From: UCB3 sp964415605
Lineage (GTDB): Bacteria > Chloroflexota > Anaerolineae > Epilineales > Epilineaceae
Direction: 5' to 3'
NCBI GenBank assembly: GCA_964415605.1
Contig: CAYQBA010000079.1
Span: 1-20,260 of the forward strand
Length of the DNA stretch: 20,260 nt
In this document: positions 5,492 to 13,241 of the stretch, in pieces
Layout of the letters: the number at the start of each line of letters is the position of its first letter
Numbering within the stretch: the stretch's first letter is position 1
Notes under the pieces: generated by a model
What the model was told of the DNA's origin: nothing
Database searches by the model: none
What the model saw: the letters and a program-made list of their open reading frames with translations, nothing else
Made by a program: the position numbers and the translations under genes

Positions 5492-7564
5492 ATGATGCGC
5501 CTGAAATGGCTGGTGCCGCTTGCCGCGCCCACCGCGCTCGCGCTGGGCACGGCAACCGTCTTCCTGGCGTTGAGCGGAGCGCCCACCACGGCCGCGCCCG
5601 TCGCGCAAACGCCCGGCGTCAGCAGCTGCGTGGCGAGCCTCGAGAAGTCGATCTCGCCGTCGACGATCCCGATGGGCGACTCCGTCATGGCGTCGCTCGT
5701 GGTGAGCGCCACGTGCGCCGCCAAGCTCCTGCCGGTCGACCTCGTCATCCTCGCCGACGAGTCGCTGTCGATGACGAAGGCCCGCGGCGGGAACAACGCC
5801 CCCGGCGGGCCGACGCCGACCCCGCGCAACCCCGACGAGACGCCGGTGCCCGGCACGCCCGGGGCGGGCGGCGTCGATCCATCCCGCGACGAGCCGGCGT
5901 TCTGCAGCGCCCAAGGTGGGAACAACAACATCGCCTCGCCGTCGCCGACGCCGCGGCGTCGGCCGCGCCGCACGCCGACGCCGGGGGCCATCGACGATCC
6001 CGAGGAGGACCCGCTCGAGGCGGCCGGCGAGGAAGACCTGATCAGCGACGTCAAGGGCTGGGTGCGCGACTTCGTCGACCAGCCCGAGATCAAGCGCGAC
6101 ATGGCCAGCGACCGGCTGCGCGTCGGCTTCGTGTCGTTCGCCCAGAACGCGCGCATCAAGCAGTCGCTCTCCAACGACAGCTCGGACGTCATCTCCGCCG
6201 TCGGGCGCATGAAGGGCACCGACCTGACCAAGATCGACCTTGGCATGCGCGAGGCCGGCCGGACGCTGACCGGCTCGGGCAGCCGCTCGAGCCTCGGCGA
6301 CACGGGCCGCATGACGATCATCGTCATCCTCTCGGACTTCCAGTTCTGCGCCAAGGACCTGCGCGCGGGCGCCGGGCTGAGCAAGGAGACGAAGGTCATC
6401 ACCATCGGGCTGGGGCGCAGCCTCAACCGGCGCAACATGAACGACCTGGCCAGCGACAAGTCGTTCGCCCTGGCCAAGAACGACGTCAAGGAGATGATCC
6501 ATCTCTACGACGACGTCATCGCGCCGCCGTCGCCGGTGACGATGAGCCAGATGACGGTCCGCGACGAGCTGATGGCCAACATGCTGCTCATGCCGGGCTC
6601 GGTGCAGCCGCCGACCGTCACCATCACGGGCCAGCTCCTCGAGTGGCAGCTCACGGCCCTGGGGCAGACGCTGACCTATGACGTGCAGCCCCAGGACAGC
6701 GGGCTGTGGCCCATCAGCAACAGCGCCGAGTTCGCGTGGGTCGACTCCGAAGGGCTTGCCGGCAAGGCGGACTTCCCGAACGTCGACGTCGATGTCTTGC
6801 CGCAGACGGCCACCCCGACGCCGATCCCGACCAACACGCCGACCCCGACCAACACGCCGACGAACACACCGACGCCGACGTTCACCCCGACGCACACGCC
6901 CACCGCGACGCCGACACCCAAGCCGCAGCCGGCCTACCTGCCGATCACGTACCGCCTGTGGCCCGAAGAGGTCAAGCCGCCGCCGTGCGTGCCCGAGGAG
7001 CAGACCATCGACGTCGGCCTCGTCATCGACACATCCAACAGCATGCGCGACCCGACGCAGGCCGGGGGCAAGATCAAGCTCGACGCCGCGATCGAGGCGG
7101 CGCTCGAGATCGTCGACCTGCTCAAGGCCACCGACCAGGCCACCGTCGTGGGCTTCAACGCCACGAGCCGGGTCGTCAGCCCGCTGACCGGCGACAAGAC
7201 GCAGCTCCGGGACGCGCTGCAAGGGCTCCCGAGCTTCCAGGCTTCGGGCACCGAGATCGACGCCGGCCTCACGGCGGCCTTCGACGAGCTCAACAGCACC
7301 CGCCACCGCGCCGGGAACAAGCGGTCGATCATCCTGGTCACCGACGGCGCACAGTCGGCCGGCGACACGCAGGCCGTCATCGCCGCGGCGAACGCCGCCA
7401 AGGCGGCGGGCGTCACCATCGTGTCGGTGGGCCTGGGCGCCGACGTCGACACGGCCCTCCTGACCCAGGTGGCCACCTCGCCGGCGCTGTACTTCCCGGC
7501 ACCGAACGCCGAGGATCTCGTCCGGATTTACCGCGAGGTCGCGCGCTTGATCCCGTGCCCCTAG
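5492..7564 (+). CDS. Secreted tandem von Willebrand factor A protein with Thr/Pro linker (VWA protein 1)
   Basis: 690-aa exported protein of unknown ligand. Signal peptide or anchor: residues 1-35 (hydrophobic 6-28, cleavage likely near TTAA). A short domain with Cys46/Cys75 leads into VWA domain 1: MIDAS D89-E-S91-L-S93, Thr243 and Asp282. Right after the MIDAS loop an insertion of about 90 residues (95-184) is rich in Pro, Thr, Gly and Arg and internally duplicated. A beta-sandwich-like segment (about 350-436), a Thr/Pro linker (439-478) and YLPI (482-485) follow. VWA domain 2 has MIDAS D513-T-S515-N-S517, Thr587 and Asp618, bracketed by Cys499 and Cys688. Both metal sites look intact. VWA domains usually bind protein ligands through a divalent metal. 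The gene stands alone, followed by a very strong hairpin, and is a paralogue of the gene at 16690-19995. Confidence 0.9.
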   Translation: MMRLKWLVPLAAPTALALGTATVFLALSGAPTTAAPVAQTPGVSSCVASLEKSISPSTIPMGDSVMASLVVSATCAAKLLPVDLVILADESLSMTKARGGNNAPGGPTPTPRNPDETPVPGTPGAGGVDPSRDEPAFCSAQGGNNNIASPSPTPRRRPRRTPTPGAIDDPEEDPLEAAGEEDLISDVKGWVRDFVDQPEIKRDMASDRLRVGFVSFAQNARIKQSLSNDSSDVISAVGRMKGTDLTKIDLGMREAGRTLTGSGSRSSLGDTGRMTIIVILSDFQFCAKDLRAGAGLSKETKVITIGLGRSLNRRNMNDLASDKSFALAKNDVKEMIHLYDDVIAPPSPVTMSQMTVRDELMANMLLMPGSVQPPTVTITGQLLEWQLTALGQTLTYDVQPQDSGLWPISNSAEFAWVDSEGLAGKADFPNVDVDVLPQTATPTPIPTNTPTPTNTPTNTPTPTFTPTHTPTATPTPKPQPAYLPITYRLWPEEVKPPPCVPEEQTIDVGLVIDTSNSMRDPTQAGGKIKLDAAIEAALEIVDLLKATDQATVVGFNATSRVVSPLTGDKTQLRDALQGLPSFQASGTEIDAGLTAAFDELNSTRHRAGNKRSIILVTDGAQSAGDTQAVIAAANAAKAAGVTIVSVGLGADVDTALLTQVATSPALYFPAPNAEDLVRIYREVARLIPCP

Positions 7565-7611
7565 CGGCACGGCCGTTCTCCGGGCTTACTCGGGTGTAAC
7601 GGACCCCTGGT

Positions 7612-7677
7612 GAGCAGCCGGATCCCGGCCGCGTGGCGCCTGCCGAGTCAGGTGCCACGCGGCCGGGCCGGCTGCTC
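7612..7677 (+). terminator. Very long hairpin downstream of VWA protein 1
   Basis: 7612-7641 pairs with 7650-7677: an outer 10-bp stem, a 2-nt bulge (7622-7623), an inner 18-bp stem and an 8-nt loop (7642-7649). The only imperfect pair, 7638/7653, is a G-U wobble in the plus-strand RNA but would be a C-A mismatch in the minus-strand RNA. That fits an RNA structure transcribed with the VWA gene, whose stop lies 47 nt upstream. There is no T-run after it, so rho-independent termination in the classic form is not assured. An mRNA 3'-end stabiliser or a repeat element are alternatives. Confidence 0.6.
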
Positions 7678-7688
7678 GGTGCTTGGTG

Positions 7689-7694
7689 TACAAT
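7689..7694 (+). promoter_or_regulatory. -10 element placed for leaderless transcription before moeA
   Basis: TACAAT matches the -10 consensus at 5 of 6 positions and stands exactly 6 nt before an ATG at 7701, so a transcript would start on or next to that ATG. This TANNNT-N6-ATG layout is known for leaderless genes in several bacterial phyla. No -35 element is recognisable, since the expected position falls inside the preceding hairpin. Confidence 0.45.
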
Positions 7695-7700
7695 GACGAC

Positions 7701-7850
7701 ATGATGACGGTGCCCCGGCCGCACGTGCCAGATCGCCCATTGGGTCACCCGGCGCGCGTGCCCGTGCGGATGCGTCGATCGTCGGCGGCGCCGAGCAGCG
7801 CAACGGCGCGACGCCGGCCGACGCCGCTCATCGGGTCCGCGCCGGCATGA
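7701..7850 (+). CDS. Possible 49-aa leader ORF coupled to moeA
   Basis: A 49-codon ORF starting ATG ATG, rich in Pro, Arg and Ala, with no recognised domain. Its TGA stop overlaps the moeA start as ATGA (7847-7850). It begins 6 nt after a TACAAT -10 element and has no Shine-Dalgarno site, so it would be translated leaderlessly and could feed ribosomes onto moeA, which also lacks a clear ribosome site. High third-position GC is not decisive in this genome. The moeA frame is also open over this stretch but holds no ATG, GTG or TTG. It may be a leader peptide, a small protein, or chance. Confidence 0.35.
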   Translation: MMTVPRPHVPDRPLGHPARVPVRMRRSSAAPSSATARRRPTPLIGSAPA

Positions 7851-9076
7851 CCGACCTGCTGCCGGTCGCCGAGGCGCGCCGGCGCATCTTGGATGCGGTC
7901 CACCCGGTCGGCCCCGCCGTCCGCGTCGGGCTGCGCGAGGCGCTCGGGCGGGTCCTCGCCGCCCCCGTCGTGGCCGCCGTGGCCGTGCCTCCGCACCGCT
8001 GCTCGAGCATGGACGGTTACGCCGTGCGCACGGCCGACCTGCCCGCCGACGGCCGGGAGGTGGCGCTGCGCGTCATCGGCCGCGCGCACGCCGGCGCGCC
8101 GTTTGTCGGCACGCTGGCGGCCGGCGAGTGTGCCCGCATCCTCACCGGCGCGGTGGTGCCGGACGATGCCGACGCCGTCGTCATCCAGGAAGAGGCCCGC
8201 AGCGAGGCGCCCGATCGGATCCACGCCCGCGGGCCGGTCGTCCCCGGCGCGTACGTCCGGACTCCCGGGCAGGACGTGGCGTTCGGCGACACCGTCGCCG
8301 GACCGGGCACACGCCTCGGACCCATCCACCTCGGCGTTCTCGCCTCCGTCGGCGCCGGCGAGGTCTCGGTCTACCGCCGCCCGCGCGTGGCGTGCTTCTC
8401 GACCGGGGACGAGCTCCGCGGAATCGGCGAGCCGCTCGGGCCCGGGCAGATCCACGACAGCAACCGCTACACGCTGCACGGCCTCCTGGCCCGCGCCGGC
8501 GTCGACCTCATCGATCTGGGCGCCGTTCCGGACCGCCTCGAGGCCGTGCGGGCCGCCGTGTCCGAGGCCGCTGCGAACGCCGACGCCGTCGTCACCACCG
8601 GGGGCGTGTCGGTGGGCGACACCGACCACGTCAAGGCGGTCGTGGCGGCCGTCGGCCGGGTGGATTTCTGGCGCATCGCCATGAAGCCCGGCAAGCCGCT
8701 TGCCGTCGGCCGCGTCGGCGACGCGCTGTTCTTCGGGCTGCCCGGCAATCCGGTGTCCGCTGCGGTGACGGCCGCCCTGTTCGTCCTGCCCGCCGTCCGG
8801 CGGCTCGGCGGCGAGCTGGCGGTCGACCCGGTCGTGGCGCGGGCCCGCCTGGCGGCTCCCGCGGCCAAGCAGCCGGGTCGCCTGGAGTATCAGCGCGGGG
8901 TGCTGTCGATGGGGGCGGGCGGCGACCTCGTGGTCACGCCCTTGGCGGGGCAGGACTCGCACCTGCTGTCCGCCATGGCGCGGGCGGACTGCCTGGTCGA
9001 GCTGCCCCGGGAGGCGGGCGACCTGGCCGCCGGCACGCCCGTGGCCGTCCTGCCGTTCCACGGGCTGTGGGGCTAG
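7847..9076 (+). CDS. moeA: Molybdopterin molybdenumtransferase MoeA
   Basis: 409-aa MoeA/gephyrin-E-domain enzyme, which inserts molybdate into adenylylated molybdopterin to give molybdenum cofactor. Conserved elements in order: N-terminal LLPVAEARRRIL, SSMDGYAV at 53-60, the central domain with ILTGAVVPDDADAVV, FSTGDEL, HDSNRYTL, the MoCF-type TGGVSVGDTDHVK, KPGKPLAVG and LPGNPVS, then a C-terminal beta domain. Length is normal. The ATG at 7847 matches the usual start of the family and overlaps the stop of a short upstream ORF. rsgA follows after 19 nt, so they are likely co-transcribed. No molybdoenzyme or other cofactor gene lies in the window. Confidence 0.95.
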   Translation: MTDLLPVAEARRRILDAVHPVGPAVRVGLREALGRVLAAPVVAAVAVPPHRCSSMDGYAVRTADLPADGREVALRVIGRAHAGAPFVGTLAAGECARILTGAVVPDDADAVVIQEEARSEAPDRIHARGPVVPGAYVRTPGQDVAFGDTVAGPGTRLGPIHLGVLASVGAGEVSVYRRPRVACFSTGDELRGIGEPLGPGQIHDSNRYTLHGLLARAGVDLIDLGAVPDRLEAVRAAVSEAAANADAVVTTGGVSVGDTDHVKAVVAAVGRVDFWRIAMKPGKPLAVGRVGDALFFGLPGNPVSAAVTAALFVLPAVRRLGGELAVDPVVARARLAAPAAKQPGRLEYQRGVLSMGAGGDLVVTPLAGQDSHLLSAMARADCLVELPREAGDLAAGTPVAVLPFHGLWG

Positions 9077-9095
9077 GCGCCTGAACGGCACGCCG

Positions 9096-10040
9096 ATGCC
9101 TCGCGAGCGGAGCGGCCGGGTCATTCGCGCGCAGAGCGGCTTCTACACCGTCGAGACCGACGCCGGCCCGGTAGTGGCCGTGCTGCGCGGCGCCTTGAAG
9201 CGCGCGCGCCGCCAGGAGGGCCTCGTGGCGCTCGGCGACGACGTCCGGGTACAGGTGCTCGACCTGCCGGAGGGCGAGACCGGCCTGGTCGAGGCCAGCA
9301 TCGTCGAGATCCTCCCACGCGGCTCGGCGCTCGTGCGGCGCGCCCCAGGGCCGAAGGGCGCGTGGGCCCAGGACGTGGTGGTGGCCAACATCGACCAGAT
9401 GGTCGCGGTGTTCGCGGCGCGCCAGCCCTCCCCGCATCTCCGAATGCTGGACCGGTTCCTGGCCATCGCCGAGATCGACGAGCTGGACAGCGTGATCGTG
9501 TTGAACAAGGTCGACCTCGGCGTGCCCGAGGCGATCGACGCGGAGCTCGCCGAATACGCCCGCATCGGCTACCCCGTCATCCGGGCGTCGGTCCGCACCG
9601 GCGAAGGCATCGCGGATCTCCGGGCGGTGCTCGCCGGCCGGATCAGCGCGGTGGTGGGGCCCAGCGGCGTCGGCAAGTCCAGCTTGCTCAACGCCGTCGA
9701 GCCAGGCCTCGCGCTCCAGACGGGCGAGGTCAGCGAGAGCGTCGACAAGGGCCGCCACACCACGCGCGTCGGCGAGCTGCATCCCTTGAGCGGCGGCGGC
9801 AAGGTCGCCGACACGCCCGGTCTCCGAGAGCTCGGCATGTGGGACGTCGATCCCGGCGAGCTGGAGTGGGCGTTCGTCGAGTTTCGCCCGTTCCTCAACA
9901 CGTGCCGGTTCTACGACTGCACCCACGTCCACGAGCCCGGCTGCGCCGTCCGGGCCGCGGTCGAGGCCGGTGACGTCTCGGCGGCCCGCCACGCGAGCTA
10001 CGTCGCGCTGCTCCAGGATGCCCCGCGGCGGCGCACATGA
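9096..10040 (+). CDS. rsgA: Ribosome small-subunit-dependent GTPase A (RsgA/YjeQ)
   Basis: 314-aa circularly permuted GTPase that checks late 30S maturation. An N-terminal OB-fold (about 1-75) is followed by the GTPase motifs in permuted order: G4 LNKVD, G5 region SVRTGEG, G1 GPSGVGKSS, G2 GRHTTR and G3 DTPG. A C-terminal zinc knuckle follows, CRFYDCTHVHEPGC, with the usual three Cys and one His. Length is normal. The ATG at 9096 lacks a strong Shine-Dalgarno site and lies 19 nt after moeA. The stop overlaps the next gene's start as ATGA. No sign of damage. Confidence 0.96.
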   Translation: MPRERSGRVIRAQSGFYTVETDAGPVVAVLRGALKRARRQEGLVALGDDVRVQVLDLPEGETGLVEASIVEILPRGSALVRRAPGPKGAWAQDVVVANIDQMVAVFAARQPSPHLRMLDRFLAIAEIDELDSVIVLNKVDLGVPEAIDAELAEYARIGYPVIRASVRTGEGIADLRAVLAGRISAVVGPSGVGKSSLLNAVEPGLALQTGEVSESVDKGRHTTRVGELHPLSGGGKVADTPGLRELGMWDVDPGELEWAFVEFRPFLNTCRFYDCTHVHEPGCAVRAAVEAGDVSAARHASYVALLQDAPRRRT

Positions 10041-10639
10041 CCGGCGGGCGCAACCGGCCGTTCCGCATCGTCCTCACCGGCGGCCCCGGCGGGGGCAAGA
10101 CGACCGCCGCGGACCTCTTCCGCCGCGAGATCGGCGAGGCCGTGGTGATCGTGCGGGAGTCGGCCACGCTGCTCTTCAGCGGCGGCTTCCCGCGCGAGGA
10201 CACGCCGTTCGCGCGCCGGGCGATCCAGCAAGCGATCTACCACGTCCAGCGCAACCTCGAGGACGTCCAGACGGCGCGTTACCCGGATCGGATCCTGCTG
10301 TGCGACCGGGGCACCATCGACGGCGCGGCGTACTGGCCGGGTCGGGCGGAGGACTTCTTCACCGCGGTCGGATCGACCTACGAGGCCGAGCTGGCGCGGT
10401 ACGACGCGGTCTTGTTCTTCGAGAGCGCGGCGGTCGGCGGCATCGGCATCGAGAACGGCAATCCGGCCCGGGTCGAGAGCATCGCGGAGGCCGCGCGGCT
10501 CGACGGGGTCCTGCGCGGGTTGTGGCAGCCGCACCCCCGCTTCTTCTTCGTCCCGCACAACCCGTCGTTCATCAAGAAGACGCTGTTCGGGCTGGCGTCG
10601 ATCGAGAGCATCGTCGCCCAGCTCTCGGTCAGGGAGTAG
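10037..10639 (+). CDS. AAA_28 (NadR/TTD14-like) P-loop ATPase
   Basis: 200-aa single-domain P-loop NTPase. Walker A is GGPGGGKTT at 15-23. Further conserved parts are RESATLLFSGGFPRE, ILLCDRGTIDGAAYWPG (Walker-B-like DRG), VLFFES and HPRFFFVPHN. This fits the AAA_28 family, related to the kinase domain of NadR and to TTD14; the cellular role is not settled. The start overlaps the rsgA stop by 4 nt (ATGA), so it is translationally coupled to rsgA. It is the last gene of the moeA operon and faces ppk1 across a 33-nt gap. A nucleoside or phospholipid-binding function is possible, but the sequence alone does not decide. Confidence 0.82.
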   Translation: MTGGRNRPFRIVLTGGPGGGKTTAADLFRREIGEAVVIVRESATLLFSGGFPREDTPFARRAIQQAIYHVQRNLEDVQTARYPDRILLCDRGTIDGAAYWPGRAEDFFTAVGSTYEAELARYDAVLFFESAAVGGIGIENGNPARVESIAEAARLDGVLRGLWQPHPRFFFVPHNPSFIKKTLFGLASIESIVAQLSVRE

Positions 10640-10640
10640 G

Positions 10641-10672
10641 GCGGCGGGCGGACCGGATGCGGCCGGCGCCGC
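10641..10672. terminator. Candidate bidirectional terminator between convergent genes
   Basis: The 33-nt gap between two convergent stops holds an outer stem GCGGCG (10641-10646) / CGCCGC (10667-10672) and an inner CCGG (10653-10656) / CCGG (10663-10666) stem, with a one-sided bulge. There is no T- or A-tract. The position between convergent genes supports a shared terminator; the structure alone is modest. Confidence 0.4.
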
Positions 10673-13144
10673 TCAGCGCGGGATGCGCAGCGCGTCCGGC
10701 CGGGCGGCGGCGCGCTGGCGGTGGCCCAGGAGCCAGTCCTGGCTGTTGAGCGGCGCGCTGCCTGGCTCGCGCGGGACCTTGGCGTAGCTGCCGTCGGGAT
10801 GCAGGACACGGGCCTTGACGTTGTCGGCCAGGTAGGCGCCCAGCACGTCGTCGCGGAGCTGCCGGACCAGGGCGGCCCGCTCGATCGGGAACACGACCTC
10901 CACGCGCCGATCGATGTTGCGCGGCATCAGGTCGGCGCTCCCGACGTAGACCTGCTCCGCGCCGCCGTTGTGGAAGTAAAAGATGCGGCTGTGCTCGAGG
11001 AAGCGGCCGACGATGCTGATGACGCGGATGCGGTCGCTGACCCCCGGCACGCCGGGGCGCAGGCAGCAAATGCCGCGGGCGATGAGGTCCACCTCGACGC
11101 CGGCGGTCGACGCTTCGTACAGCAGCCGGATCATGTCGGCGTCGACGAGCGCGTTCATCTTGAAGATCAGCCGCCCGCCGCGGCCCTGGCGGCAGTGGGC
11201 GATCTCGCGCCGAATCAGGTGCTCCATGCTGGCGCGCAGGTTGATGGGCGCGACCAGGAGCTTGCGGTAGTCGTGCTTGGCGGAGTAGCCGGTGAGGTAG
11301 TTGAACAGGTCGCTGGCATCGGCGCCGATGTCGGGATCGCACGTGAACAACCCGATGTCGGTGTACATCTGCGCCGTCGCCGGGTTGTAGTTGCCGGTGG
11401 CCAGGTGGACGTAGCGCCGGATCTGGTCGCCTTCGCGCCGCACGACGAGCGCGATCTTGGAGTGGGTCTTCAGGCCGAGGAGGCCGTACACCACGTGCAC
11501 GCCCTCCTTCTCCAGCCGCCTGGCCCAGCCGATGTTGCTTTGCTCGTCGAAGCGGGCCTTGATCTCGACTAGGACGCTGACCTGCTTGCCGTTCTCGCGC
11601 GCCTGCAGGAGCGCGTCGACGACGGGCGAGTTGCGGCCGACGCGGTAGAGCGTCTGCTTGATCGCCAGCACGTCGGGATCGCCGGCCGCGGCGCGCAGGA
11701 AGTCCACCACGGGCATGAACGAGTCGTACGGGTGCTGGAGCAGGATGTCCTCCCGCCGGATGGCCTCGAAGATCTGGCCGGGTGCCTTGAGCCCGGCGAG
11801 GGCCGGCACGACGGCCGGCACGAAGTGGGGGTACTTGAGGTCGTGGCGGTCGATGCCCGCCAGCAGCATGAGGCTGCTCAGGCCGAGCGGTGCGTCGACG
11901 ACGTAGATGTCGTTGGCGTCGATCTCGAGCTCGTCGACGAGGATGTCGCGGATGTCGCCGGGCATCGAGGGCGTGATGGCCAGGCGCACCACGCTCCCGA
12001 ACTGGCGCCTGCGTACGCCCAGCTCGATGGTTTCGAGCAGGTCCGAAGCCTCGATCTCCTGGATGTCGGTATCGGCGTCGCGTGTCACGCGGAAGGGGTG
12101 CGCCTCGACCACGGTCATGCCCGGGAAGAGGTCGTCGAGGTGGGCGGCGATGACCTGTTCCAGCCAGACGAAGTAGTGCTTGCTCGGCGACGTTCCGTCG
12201 CGCCGCACGCTGCCGGACGAGCGCTTGATCGGCACCAGCCGGGGCAGGCTGCCGGGTATCTTCACGCGCGCGAAGCGCTGCTCGCCGTCGGTGTCGCGGA
12301 CGACCACGGCAAGGTTGAGGCTGAGGTTGGAGATGTGGGGAAACGGCCGGCCGGGGTCGAACGCGAGTGGCGTCAAGACGGGGTAGACCATTTCGTGGAA
12401 GTAGGCGTCGATACGTTCGCGTTGGCGCTGCTCGAGCTCGGCGTAGTCGAGGACGAAGATGCCGGCGCCCCGCAGCTGGGGCAAGAGCGCGTCGTGCAGG
12501 CAGGCGCGGGCATCCTGCATCAGCCGCTGAGTGGTCTTGCGCACCGTGGCCAGCTGTTCGGCCGGGGTGAGGCCGTCGGGCGGCGTGTCGACGACGCCAG
12601 CGGCGATCTGCGCTTTCAAGCCGGCGACGCGGACCATGAAGAACTCGTCGAGGTTGGCACCGGCGATCGCCAGGAACTTGACCCGCTCGAGCAGCGGGTT
12701 GGACGGGTCGCGCGCCTCCTCCAGCACCCGCTGCTGGAAGGCGAGCAGGCTGACCTCGCGGTTGATGAACAGCTCGGGATCCTCGAACGCCGCTGGTCGA
12801 CCGGGGGCCCTGGCTGCGCGCGGCTGGCCGGTGGCCGTGCGTGCCGGGGCCGCCGTTGCTTTGCCCGTGGTGCGCGGGCGCGTGGGCGACGGTGTGCGGG
12901 TGCCCTTGCCGGATTTGGGCTTCGGTGTCGTCACCGCGTCCCTGGCCGGCGACCGGCGCCGGGCGCGGCCCTGGGGCGGCGGATCACCTTGGACGGGATC
13001 GACGGTGGGCCCGACCGGCGCGGCGACGTCGCGGCCTTCGGGCGGGATGGGCGGCCCGCCCGGTAGCCGCGGGTCCACCGTCGATGCGGGCGCATCGAAT
13101 GCTGACGTCGACGACGGGGGGGATCGATCGAGCTCGGGGGACAT
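10673..13144 (-). CDS. ppk1: Polyphosphate kinase 1 with disordered N-terminal extension
   Basis: 823-aa PPK1, which reversibly polymerises the ATP gamma-phosphate into polyphosphate. The conserved protein starts at about residue 120 (FEDPELFINREVSLLAF), followed by the N, H, C1 and C2 domains. The autophosphorylated His is H561 in KTHSK, by match to E. coli H435. H580 in HLATGNYN matches E. coli H454, and H725 in FYFHNGG matches the second active-site His (E. coli H592). Residues 1-119 are a Pro/Ser/Thr/Arg-rich, likely disordered, basic extension not seen in typical PPK1. The ATG at 13144 is set by AAGGAG 8 nt upstream. An in-frame ATG at 13243 overlaps the -10 box and would lie upstream of the transcript start. 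It has its own promoter and stands alone. Confidence 0.95.
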   Translation of the reverse strand: MSPELDRSPPSSTSAFDAPASTVDPRLPGGPPIPPEGRDVAAPVGPTVDPVQGDPPPQGRARRRSPARDAVTTPKPKSGKGTRTPSPTRPRTTGKATAAPARTATGQPRAARAPGRPAAFEDPELFINREVSLLAFQQRVLEEARDPSNPLLERVKFLAIAGANLDEFFMVRVAGLKAQIAAGVVDTPPDGLTPAEQLATVRKTTQRLMQDARACLHDALLPQLRGAGIFVLDYAELEQRQRERIDAYFHEMVYPVLTPLAFDPGRPFPHISNLSLNLAVVVRDTDGEQRFARVKIPGSLPRLVPIKRSSGSVRRDGTSPSKHYFVWLEQVIAAHLDDLFPGMTVVEAHPFRVTRDADTDIQEIEASDLLETIELGVRRRQFGSVVRLAITPSMPGDIRDILVDELEIDANDIYVVDAPLGLSSLMLLAGIDRHDLKYPHFVPAVVPALAGLKAPGQIFEAIRREDILLQHPYDSFMPVVDFLRAAAGDPDVLAIKQTLYRVGRNSPVVDALLQARENGKQVSVLVEIKARFDEQSNIGWARRLEKEGVHVVYGLLGLKTHSKIALVVRREGDQIRRYVHLATGNYNPATAQMYTDIGLFTCDPDIGADASDLFNYLTGYSAKHDYRKLLVAPINLRASMEHLIRREIAHCRQGRGGRLIFKMNALVDADMIRLLYEASTAGVEVDLIARGICCLRPGVPGVSDRIRVISIVGRFLEHSRIFYFHNGGAEQVYVGSADLMPRNIDRRVEVVFPIERAALVRQLRDDVLGAYLADNVKARVLHPDGSYAKVPREPGSAPLNSQDWLLGHRQRAAARPDALRIPR

Positions 13145-13152
13145 CGTGGTGG

Positions 13153-13158
13153 CTCCTT
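13153..13158 (-). promoter_or_regulatory. Shine-Dalgarno site that sets the ppk1 start
   Basis: AAGGAG on the minus strand, 8 nt before the ATG at 13144. It supports the long N-terminal extension as truly translated and rejects in-frame starts further upstream. Confidence 0.75.
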
Positions 13159-13241
13159 CCCGCGGCGCAGGACATCGACGCGCGGGCTCGTCGTCGGGCC
13201 CGGCGGCGAATCGGATATGCGCATCACTCTCCCCTGGCTCC

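Noticed and set aside
5471..7570. Minus-strand open frame of 699 codons across VWA protein 1
   Set aside because: A shadow of the real gene: low-complexity Arg/Gly/Asp-rich translation, no domain, no ribosome site.
7678..7846. Molybdenum-cofactor riboswitch upstream of moeA
   Set aside because: The position would suit one, but I could not recognise its conserved core; the only strong structure nearby is the long hairpin at 7612-7677, better tied to the preceding gene. A covariance-model search would decide.
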